From Rebecca billardiae RCC1528 (taxonomy: Eukaryota > Haptophyta), in contig OZ251229.1 in assembly GCA_965240325.2 (NCBI GenBank), positions 2,790,001-2,854,000 on the forward strand: a stretch of DNA of 64,000 nt, read 5' to 3'. The notes beneath the pieces are model-generated. The model made no database searches, had not been told where the DNA came from, and was given only the letters and a program-made list of their open reading frames with translations. Below, piece after piece: positions 30,430 through 39,205 of the stretch; the first letter of the stretch is position 1; every line of letters starts with the position of its first letter. Both the position numbers and the translations under genes were made by a program.

Positions 30430-31433
30430 TGGCGGCCTTGTTGTCATTAGCCTGCTGCTTATTGCCTGTCAAGTAGTGAAGTGACGCCATGCGGCGATGC
30501 GCCCATGGCCATCATGACGTGACACATCACTGTCGGATCGGCGGCGCGGCGCGCCTCCGGTCGGAGCTGACCATGCAGCCGCGCTACTCAGAATTATTCC
30601 GAGCCGGGCCCGGTGACAACCTGATCCTGAACGGACCGGTCCGCCGAGTCGGAGTCCAGGACTGACCAGGACGCCTCACGGAGTACTAGCGCTGTACAGG
30701 CAATCGCGGGCAATAAGGAGCTGTCACGTTAAGAAACTGGGGCTTGCTATCTGCGGATCTGGCCTAGAAACTGAGGCTAGCGATTGGCTGGTTCGCTATA
30801 CGCATAGTCACACTAAGAAACCGGGACTACGTCGTCCCGGCTGACGAGTGGTCCGCCGCCAGGGGCGAGGCGCAGTCGGCCCGTCGGGGACGCGGCGCGC
30901 GGCCCGACTACGAGTACAGGCCAAGTCCCGACTTCTCCTGATGACTGACTCCTGGCCAGTGCACCGCAGCATCCATGCAACATCATGCCAGATTTATTGC
31001 TCCAAAATGGCCCAAAATTTTCGTCGGCCTCGCCGGCCGGGCCTAAAGACTCAGCGGGGGGCTCTGCCCCCCTGCGCCCCCCGCGCCTGCGCGGCGGGCG
31101 GACCTAGCTAAGAAACTGAGACTCCGTAGGCGCTCGGGCTACCGAACGGCTAAGAAACCGAGGCTAGCCGTGAGATCTCTGACTTCTTATTGCCCGCGAT
31201 TGCCTGTATTCTGTAGACGCAGTTCAATCCGCTCGGACGCTACGAGTGCAGCATATCATCAGCGTCGTATTCATCATATCAATAGCATCGTCCAATTGAG
31301 AGACGGGTACCGACATCGCGGACACACCCGGGCCGAGCTGACGTCGGGCAGCACTGATGAGACTGATTGGCGGCAAGCCGCGCAGCTGCCTCATCGACCG
31401 ACTCACTGCTGCGCGTGCACATTCGGAGCGGAC
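30430..31433. other. Gap carrying the 510-bp TA element
   Basis: Apart from the element at 30697-31206, the left 260 bp and right 225 bp contain no coding frame. 31015-31100 inside the element is extremely C/G-rich with runs of G and C able to pair. Confidence 0.5.
30697..31206. mobile_element. 510-bp non-autonomous DNA element, CAGG ends, TA duplication
   Basis: The left end CAGGCAATCGCGGGCAATAA (30697 on) is matched by its exact reverse complement at the right end (21 bp, to 31206). TA flanks both sides (30695-30696, 31207-31208). CAG...CTG termini with a TA duplication are known from pogo/Tigger elements. Inside are five copies of a word near CTAAGAAACYGRGRCT (around 30728, 30764, 30812, 31107, 31150). 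There is no coding frame, so it needs a transposase in trans; the DDE_1 fragment at 22.6-24.0 kb is of the right class, but no link is proven. Confidence 0.8.
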
Positions 31434-31940
31434 TCAGGCGCGGACGGCCGTGGCCTCCATGAACTCGAAGGCGTTGCCGTCCGGATCGCGGCAGAACAGT
31501 GCTGCCCGGCCCGACTTGCTCATCGTGTGCGCCACGCCCGCCGCGTCGAGCCGTTCGCGCAGCGGCTCGATGCTCTCGATCGTGAGCGCGACGTGCCTGT
31601 CGCGTCCGCCGTGCTCGGGGCGGCCGTCGACCGGGTCGGGGTTGGGCAGCTGCATGAGGTGGATCTGGTGCGCGCCCGCCCGCACGAACGCGCCCGCGTA
31701 CGGCAGGTCCGGCCGGAGGTGCGTGTCGTCGCCCATGCCGAACACCTCTGTGTAGAACTTCAGACTGGCCTCCGTGTCCTTGACGAGGACTCCGGCGTGC
31801 TGGATGCCGCCGTAGCTCGGGGTCGCGACGCTGAGCACGGCGGCGCGGGGTCGCGCCGCCACGCGCGAGAGCGCGGCGCGCCCTCCGCCGCCGCCCACGA
31901 GGGCGGCGGCCGCGAGCACGAGCGACACGGCCGGCAGCAT
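31434..31940 (-). CDS. Glyoxalase/VOC-fold protein with N-terminal targeting peptide
   Basis: 168 residues from the ATG at 31940, single exon. Residues 1-20 (MLPAVSLVLAAAALVGGGGG) are hydrophobic and suit a signal or plastid-targeting leader. The rest is one VOC module pair: IQHAGVLVKDTEASLKFYTE opens the first beta-alpha-beta unit and RHVALTIESIEPLRERL the second, ending DPDGNAFEFMEA. Metal-site candidates are the His in QHAGV, the His in RHVAL and the Glu in FEFME. The family includes glyoxalase I and dioxygenases; which reaction this one runs cannot be told. A frame open further upstream is only the antisense of ARMC3. Divergent neighbour: ARMC3-like gene. Confidence 0.88.
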   Translation of the reverse strand: MLPAVSLVLAAAALVGGGGGRAALSRVAARPRAAVLSVATPSYGGIQHAGVLVKDTEASLKFYTEVFGMGDDTHLRPDLPYAGAFVRAGAHQIHLMQLPNPDPVDGRPEHGGRDRHVALTIESIEPLRERLDAAGVAHTMSKSGRAALFCRDPDGNAFEFMEATAVRA

Positions 31941-32055
31941 CGTGTTCGCCCGCGAACGAAGTCGCTGAGACTGACGGCAAGCGAGCGAGCGGCCAAACAC
32001 GGGCGGGCGTCTCGAGCCCGCTGCCGCGCTGCGGCGGTTTCGCGCGGGCGTCCGT
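31941..32055. promoter_or_regulatory. 115-bp divergent promoter interval (VOC gene / ARMC3-like gene)
   Basis: The two ATG codons point away from each other across 115 bp, so both 5' untranslated regions and promoters must fit here or overlap coding sequence. No TATA-like word is seen. Confidence 0.5.
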
Positions 32056-33396
32056 ATGGCGCCCAAGCCTGCCGACGACAAGAAGGGCAAGGGCGCGCGC
32101 AAGCCGGACGAGCCGCAGTGGGAGCTCGACTCGATTGAGCGGCTGGTGCGCGAGCTGCAGTCCGATGAGCTCCCCCTCGTCGTGCCCGCCGCGGAGGGCC
32201 TCGCCGCCATGCTGAACACGCCGGCTGAGGAGCGGCTGGGGGCTCTTGAGCTCTTCAGCGCCTCGAAGGGCTCGGCCGCGGCGCTCGCGCTGGCGAAGCG
32301 CGCGTACGCCGAGCTGCGCGTGCACCGCGTGACGCGCGCCACCGCGTCCGAGAACTCCTCCACCGACGAGCTGCTCGAGCCGCTCGCCGCCGCCGCGGGC
32401 TCCCTGCTACTCGGCTGCGCGGCGGAGGCGGAGGTGCGCCGGGAGCTCTTCCGCGGCGTCAAGGCGCTGCAGGCGGTGGTGAAGCTGGGCGCGGACGTGC
32501 TCGCGCTCGCCGAGCTCGAGGTAGAGCCGCCGCCGCCGCCGGGCGCCGCGCCGGGCGCCGCGCCGGGCGCCGCGCCGGGCGCCGCGCCGGGCGTCGCGCC
32601 GGGCGCAGACCCGAGCGCCGCGCCGGGCTCAGACGAGGCCACCGGCGGCGCGCCCGCCGCCGCCGCCGCCGCGCCGGGCGCGGACGCCGCCGCGCCAGCC
32701 GACGCGCCGCCCGCCGCGCCGGCCGACATGCCGCCGGCCGAGCCGGCGGCGCCGCCCGCAGCGGCCGAGGCGGAGGGCGAGGCGGCCGAGCGCGCGCCGG
32801 CGCTGAGCGGCGCGGAGCTGGCCCTCTTCGAGCGGCTGATGCGGACGCTCGCGCACGCGGCCGCGGAGGCGGGCGCGCCGCAGCTGCTGCGCAAGTGCGG
32901 GGCGCTGGACCTGGGGCTGCGGCTGCTGCTGCCGTCGGCGGCGCCGGCGCGCGCCGGCGTGGCGTTCGAGGGCGCGCCGCGCGTGCCCTTTGAGCCGTCG
33001 AGCGCCGCGGGGCTCGGCGCGGCGCGCACGGCGGCCCTCTGGTTGCTGGCGCGGTGCGCCGCCTCGCCGTCCAACCGCGTGGCGATGCGCGCGGCGGGGC
33101 TGCTCGGCGCGCCGCTGCTGCGGCTGCTGCCAAGGCGCGCGCCGGCCGCGCCGCCGCCGCTCTCGGGCGGGGCGGGCGACCAACCCCGAGCACCCGCCGG
33201 CGCGAGCGCACCCGCCGCCGAGTCCGATCGCGGCGCCGAGCCAACACCGGACCCGGCCGCCGCGGCGAAGGCGAGCCTGCTGGCTGCGTACGCGTGCCAC
33301 GACGCGAGCGCGCGCGCCACGCTGTGCGAGGGCGGGCTCGTGCCGATGCTGCTCGCGGCGCTCGACGCGTACGCCCGCGACGGCACTTCGCTGCGA

Positions 33397-33427
<31 letters not shown>

Positions 33428-35137
33428 AGGAGGGCGATGCGGAGGGCGGCGCCGCGCCCTCGCCGGACCCGCACGCCGAGCTCGAGGCGCTGGCGAACGG
33501 GGCGATGGCGCTGTCCATCTGCGTCGCCTCGGGCGGCGTGGGCGTGCTGTCGCGCCCGGCGGGCGGCGTGGGCGCGCGTGGCGCGGGCGGCGCGGCGCGC
33601 GGCGCGCGCGGTGGCTCTGAGGCGGAGGCGCAGTCAGAGGCTGGTACCGCGAGTGGTGACGTCGGGCCAGCGGCGCCGGCGGGCGGCGCGCCCCCGCCGC
33701 CCGTGCCGCCGCCGCCGCCCACCCCGTCCGCCGCGCTCGGCGTGATCAGCGCCGCGATGCTTCGCGCCATCGGCGAGCTCGACCGGAGCGGCGGCGCGCC
33801 GCCCGGCGGCGGCGGCGGCGCGGCGGACGCGGGATCGGCGGACGCGGGCGCGGCCGGCGGCGGCGCGCCGGAGGGCCGCGCGGCGCTGTGCTCAGCGCTG
33901 GTCGCCAACCTGAGCCTGACGCTGCTGCACGCCTCGCGCGACACGGCCGCCGACCGCGACGCGCGCTTCCTCGCCGACTATGTGCGCGAGGCGGCGGCGG
34001 CGGGCGCGGACGCGGCGGCGGCCGAGGCCGCGGGCGCGGGCGGTAGTGCGGAGGGCGACGCGGCCGGTGGCGCCGAGGCCGCGGCGGCGGCGGCGGCGGG
34101 CGGCGCGAAGGCGGCGCTGGCCGTCGCAGAGCCGAAGGGCGAGCCGAAGGGCGGCGCGCGCCGCCCGAGCCGCAGGCCGAGCAAGGCGGCGGATAAGGCG
34201 GCCGTCGACGCGGCCGAGCAGGCGGCGGCGGCGGACCGCGAGCGCGAGCGCGAGATCGCGGCGGCGCGCGTCTCTGAACTGCTCGAGGCGCCGACCGGTC
34301 TGGTCGTTCGAGCGCTCGGCGCGGCGGCGGCGCTGGACGCGCGGCTCGGGCACCGCGCGAGCGTGGAGCACGCGCTCGGCGCGCTCACCGGGCTGCTCCG
34401 CTTCCGCGCGGTGCGGCTCGCCGCCGAGATCGTCGGCGTCGGCGAGACGCTGGTTGCGCTTGTGAGGCACAACACGCGCGCGCCGGGCGCGGAGGCGTCG
34501 GCACTGGCGGCGCAGACGGCGGGCGCGGCGGCGAGCTTTGGCGGCGGCGCGCCCGAGGGCGCGGCGGAGGCGGAGGCGGCGGGCGCGCCCGCGCGCGGCC
34601 TCGCGCCGCCCGCCGACGCGAGCAGCGCCGGCGGCCGCCCGTCCAGCGCCGCCTCGTCGGCCGCCGCGTCCACTCGCAAGTCGGTCGCGCCGCCTGGCGC
34701 CGGCGGCGCCGACGGGGGCACCGCCAAGCCGCGCCCGTCCGGCGCCGGTGGCAAGAAGGGCGACGCGGCGGCGGCGGCGGCGGCGGCGGAGGCGGAGGCG
34801 GCGGCGGCCGCGGCGTGGCTCGCGGCCGACCCCGCGCTCTGCGCCGCCGCGGCGAGCGCGCTCGGCCAGCTTGCACTGCACACGCCGTGTCACGAGGCGT
34901 TGATTGTGCGCCACGGCGCGCTCGGCGCGCTCGCCGCCGCGCTGGACGCGTCGGACAGCGCGACGCACAGCGCGGCGGCGACGGCCATCGCCGCGCTCGC
35001 GCTCACGCCCGCCGTGCGCGACTCGATCGTCGGCCTCGCGCCCACCGAGGGCGACGAGCTGATGGCGGCGATCGCGGCGGAGATGGCGGCGGATGCGACC
35101 GCGCCGGACGAGGCGGCGGCGGCGCCGGGCGCCAAGC

Positions 35138-35171
<34 letters not shown>

Positions 35172-36885
35172 GGCCTCTGAGTCAGCGGACGGCGGCGACG
35201 GCGGCGGCAGCTTTGCGCAGCGCACCGCGCGGCGGCGCACGCACCCGCTCGTGTGGCGGCTGCTGGCGCTGCTGCGGCTGGGCGAGCCGCGCGCGCAGGC
35301 GGCATGCGCGGACGCCGTTGGCGCGCTGGCGCGCACGCGGCCGTGCGCGCGGCTGCTCGCCGACGAGGGAGCGGTGCCCACGCTGCTCGCGGTGGCGACC
35401 GGCGCGCCGTACTCGGCCGAGCTCGCGCGCGGCGCGGGGGGCGGCTTCGCCGCGTCGCTGGTGCCGGTGGGCCACGCCGCGCGCGCGGCGCTGCCGCGCT
35501 CGCCCGCGGCGGGCGCCGCGGCGAACGCTCTCACGGAGCTCGCGGCGCGACACGCGCCAGCCCACCTCTGGCTGTGGCATTCGCTGCCCGCCAGCTTCTG
35601 CTGCGTCGAGCTGGGCGTGGCCGAGCGGCTCGCGGCGGAGGGCGGCGGCGGGGGCTTCCACGGGAGCTTCCACGCCGTCCCGGACGGCGCGCCCTTCCTC
35701 TCGGAGCTGCAGCTGCGCGACCTGCCGCATCGGGAGGGACCGGCGCTCGGCGGCGCGCTCGGCGGCGCGGACGGCACGCCGCCGCGGCTTGTGCTCACGG
35801 CAGACGTGCTCGCCGACCAGGACCTGAAGGCGCTGCTCGGCCGCGCCGAGGCGGAGATGCGCGGGCAGCGCGCCGCCGAGGCCGCGCGCCGCCTCGCCGC
35901 CATCGTCGCGCGCCGGCTCGGCGGCGCAGTCGGTTACGACCGTTACGAGCACTTTAGCGCGCTCAGCGCCGAGCTCGCAGCCAAGCAGGCGCTCGGCTCG
36001 GACGCTGTGCCAGTGACGCGGCTGCTCAAGGGCGGCGCGCGGCCGCGCGCGTTCCTGTACAAGGCACGCACCGCGCGCGCGCGCGTACGCGGTGCCGCCA
36101 CGCGCCGCGCCACAGCGCCGCGCCGGCCGGCGCGCGCCGCTGACGCCCGGCGCGCGCCGCCGCCGCGCGCGCAGGTGCTCTGTGACTGCGCGGACCAACC
36201 TCTGCAGGCGGCGTTGTGCAGCTCCGGCCGGGCGCGCGGCGCGCACGCCGGGCACTGGTGGAACGAGGTCAGCGTCGATGGTGCGCGGCGCGAGCCCGCG
36301 CGCGCGCCGCGTGCGCACTCGCCGTGTCGCCACCACAGCCCGCCGCATCGCGTGCGCGGCGCGCACGCGCCGACACGAACGACCGACCGCACTCACGACC
36401 GACCACCCTCCCCTAACCCTAACCCTAACCCTAACCCTAACCCCAATTCTCGCTCATGCGCGCGCGCGCGCGCAGGCGAGACGTTCGTGGTCGACCTGCT
36501 GCACGACGTGGGCGCGCTCTACCGCGCGGGCTCCGATCAGGCGAACCGGTGCGCGCCGCGCCGCGCCGAGCGCGCGCGTGGGAGCGCCGCGCGCCGCGCT
36601 GCGTGCGCTGCTGCTCCGTCCGCGGCCGCCGCGGCTCCCGCCTCGCCGCGCTCTGCCGCCGCCCGCGCGCCGCTGAGCCGCGCGTGCCGCGCGTCGTCGC
36701 ACGGCCGTGCCGGCCCGCCCACCGCGCCGCCCCGCAGGTACCTGCGCCTCGAGCAGTTCGCGCACAAGGCGCTCGGCTCGAGCAACGTCGCCTTCCACGC
36801 GCTCGGCAGCGCGCGCGAGCGCGCCACGCCGTACGCGCAGCTGGTGGGCGCCGCGTCCGTCCCCGCCGTCATGCAGACAATGTGA
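32056..36885 (+). CDS. ARMC3: Armadillo-repeat protein 3-like, with C-terminal EDR1-type domain
   Basis: Exons 32056-36063, 36175-36280, 36476-36548 and 36738-36885 join in frame into about 1444 residues. The N-terminus is Lys-rich, then helical armadillo-like repeats (for example LDSIERLVRELQSDELPLVV, LCAAAASALGQLALHTPCHE). The repeats are interrupted by long Ala/Gly/Pro insertions, including PGAAP units at 32540-32620. The C-terminal half ends in a peptidase-like EDR1 domain (VLCDCADQPLQAALCSS, GHWWNEVSVDG-ETFVVDLLHD, LYRAGSDQANRYLRLEQF), the combination known from ARMC3. ARMC3 is linked to flagella and sperm in animals; its exact job is unclear. Intron 1 has a GC donor (AAG/GCACGC, 111 bp); GT alternatives break the frame. 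Intron 2 (195 bp) contains a telomere-like tract; intron 3 is 189 bp. It is much longer than human ARMC3 (about 870 residues) because of the insertions. Confidence 0.8.
36411..36444 (+). repeat. Telomere-like CCCTAA repeat inside ARMC3 intron 2
   Basis: Five perfect CCCTAA units followed by CCCC lie 31 bp before the 3' splice site. CCCTAA is the complement of the common TTAGGG telomere repeat. CTAAC also matches the branch-point consensus, so the tract supplies several branch points and a C-rich pyrimidine tract. Confidence 0.95.
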
Positions 36886-37732
36886 CGACGCCCGCGTCTG
36901 ACTGCTAAGCTGCTGAATCTGATGATGATCGTCCGGTCATCGCGTCTGCGAATCACATCCGGCGGCACGACCTATATACTGCTATGTACGTAGCAGTAGT
37001 CATCAGTAGCAGCTGCTAAGTACTATACTACTACGTACTACTCGTCGTCTGCTCTAGCCCTGCAGACGCTAGCGCAGTGTATCACGCGCGCACACAAAGA
37101 CGGCGGGGCCGACGCCGTTTACTGGCCGTGCGAAGCAGCGCGCGTCCCGCGGCCCAGTGTCGACTCGCGCGGGGCGGCCATCCGCTGCCATCTACTGGCC
37201 TCTCGGTCTGGGTGGTCGGGCGGACCGGACAGCAGCAAACGGAAAGGGCGGCCGGCACGGGTAGTTCACTTTGCCACACTGCACACAAGTCCGACTGCAG
37301 TCACCGGGCAATGAAGCGCACGCGCGTCGGCTCAGAGGTGGTTGACCGCATCCTCGATCTTGCGGCTGCTACCACGCGATCTCGGCAGCCTTGACGCAAC
37401 CACGCGCCTCTTCCACACCACACTCTGCCCGCGCGCGTGTCCACATGGACGGCCGAGCTCGGAGTGTGCGCGTGAGCGGCGTGCTCGGACCGTCACATTA
37501 TTACATGCGCGCACGCATCTCCCGTGGCGGCTGGCGACAGTATCAGCGCGTATGTGGACGCGGAGAGCGGGCTGCACACGTGCGGGTAGGAGCCGGTGAT
37601 GGACGAGGAGGGCCGGCTACGTATGCCGCGATGGGCGTGCGCACCGGCCGGCGGTCTGGCGCTGTGCATGTTGAATGTGCAAGCTGATGCAAAGCACCGC
37701 GTGGCGTCCGTGTGTCCCCGCCGCGGCTGGGG
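36886..37732. other. Gap between ARMC3-like gene and foldback element
   Basis: 36972-36995 contains a hairpin TACTGCTA-TGTACG-TAGCAGTA. Near 37310-37450 two frames read MKRTRVGSEVVDRILDLAAA and LRLLPRDLGSLDATTRLFHT; the second looks like an F-box core, so a broken F-box fragment is possible. No complete gene is visible. Confidence 0.4.
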
Positions 37733-39114
37733 CAAGGGTGTCCAGGGTCCGCAACAGCCAGTGCGCAGCGCGGCAGAGGCTGTGACATCGCGAGGTCGCC
37801 GCTCGCCAGTGGGACTCGCCCGCCCGCCGCCGTGCACGGCGGCGGAGCCGCTCGCGCCGTGCGCTCCTGCGGCCGTCGGAACGGGCTGCGTAGGCGGCGC
37901 GCGGCGTGGGCCGTCGCTGAGCCACCCAGCGCCCCTCGCTGCGCCGCGCGCCTTCCTCGTCCTCGCCTCCTCCGCGCCTTGAAGCAGCACGCACACGCGC
38001 GGCGCCGCCACGAAAGCAGCGCAGGCGCTCGCGTGCAAGCGCGCGCGCGCAGCGCGCGACGGGCTCGACTCAGGGCTCGCGCCGCTGCGGGGGCATGCAG
38101 CACCATCACATGCGCGCGCGACGCCACCTCGAACTTGCGCATCGCTGTGACCGTCACGCGCCAAATGCTCACACGTCCTCGTGTTGAAGTAGGCCCAATC
38201 TGACCAGAACCTGCCATGCGTCAGGACGACTTCTTAGGCAAGACACGATGACAGCTACGTACGCGGCGCTCCTCAGCAAGCGTGGAGACCACAAGAGAAG
38301 CGCACGCAAGCATGACCGTCCCCGCATCGATCGCGTCGACGTACTCAAGGCCCGTTGTGGAAGCTTCCGTCGCACGTGTGATGATGCCAAGTCAGACCAT
38401 TTTGTAACGTGCATCAGCGTACACTGACGGTCAAACGCGCAGGCTCGAGGTGGCGTCGCGCGCGCATGTGATAGCACTGCATGTCCCCGCAGAGGCTCGA
38501 ACACCGAGTCGAGTCCGTCGCGCGCTGCGCGCGCGCGCTTGCACGCGAGCGCCTGCGCTGCTTTCGTGGCGGCGCCGCGCGTGTGCGTGCTGCTTCAAGG
38601 CGCGGAGGAGGCGAGGACGAGGAAGGCGCGCGGCGCAGCGAGGGGCGCTGGGTGGCTCAGCGACGGCGCACGCCGCGCGCCGCCTACGCAGCCCGTTCCG
38701 ACGGCCGCAGGAGCGCACGGCGCGAGCGGCACCGCCGCCGTGCAGGGCGGCGGGCGGGCGAGTGCCACTGGCGAGCGGCGACCTCGCGATGTCACAGCCT
38801 CTGCCGCGCTGCGCACTGGCTGTTGCGGCAAGGAGTCTTTAAAAACCCACTGGGGAGGAAGCCCCTGGCCAGTGCGAGCTCGGTCCCATGTTCTGTACGC
38901 CGCGGTTCTGAAGTCCGGTGATTTCGCAGGCTTCAGCGGTGATTTTCTAGCCGAAACGCCTATTCTGAACGATCTCCGGACAAAAAGCCACTGTGACCAG
39001 GCTTCCAAAACACCGGACTCTGGAACCGCGGCGTACAGAACATGGGTCCACTTGCCTTCCTCCCCAGTAGTGGGTTTGTAAAGACTCCTTGGTTGCGGAC
39101 CCTGGACACCCTTG
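37733..39114. mobile_element. Foldback DNA element A (CAAGG ends, 7-bp duplication GCTGGGG)
   Basis: Two arms of about 410 bp, 37733-38145 and about 38436-39114, are inverted copies at roughly 95% identity around a unique 290-bp centre. The ends read CAAGGGTGTCCAGGGTCCGC and its complement. The 7 bp GCTGGGG flank both ends (37726-37732, 39115-39121). The right arm is interrupted by element C (38829-39091). Without that insert element A is 1112 bp, nearly the length of element B at 53180-54288. It encodes no transposase. It ends 92 bp before the ATG of the next gene. Confidence 0.85.
38829..39091. mobile_element. Nested foldback element C (CAAGGAGTC ends, 7-bp duplication GTTGCGG)
   Basis: The 263-bp insert starts CAAGGAGTCTTTA and ends TAAAGACTCCTTG. 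Its arms of about 95 bp (38829-38925, 39000-39091) contain the shared GTCCCATGTTCTGTACGCCG and its complement. GTTGCGG is duplicated at 38822-38828 and 39092-39098. The other arm of element A keeps the uninterrupted site (complement CCGCAAC, near 37754), which proves the insertion and its direction in time. Confidence 0.88.
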
Positions 39115-39205
39115 GCTGGGGAGCCGCTGGCCGGTGCGCCCTTCAACTTTGGAAGGCCCGCCGCCCGTCCGTGCTCCGTCCACACTCGCTCGGGCCTCGG
39201 CGGCA

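Noticed and set aside
31941-33944. Extension of the VOC frame by over 600 codons on the minus strand
   Set aside because: It is antisense to the ARMC3-like first exon; Ala/Ser/Pro-only composition and the targeting leader at 31940 mark the real start.
36411-36444. Chromosome end
   Set aside because: Only five units, inside an intron, with normal genes on both sides.
37733-39114. Element A as a simple duplicated gene in inverted orientation
   Set aside because: The 7-bp flank duplication and CAAGG ends fit transposition, and frames in the arms have no coding signal.
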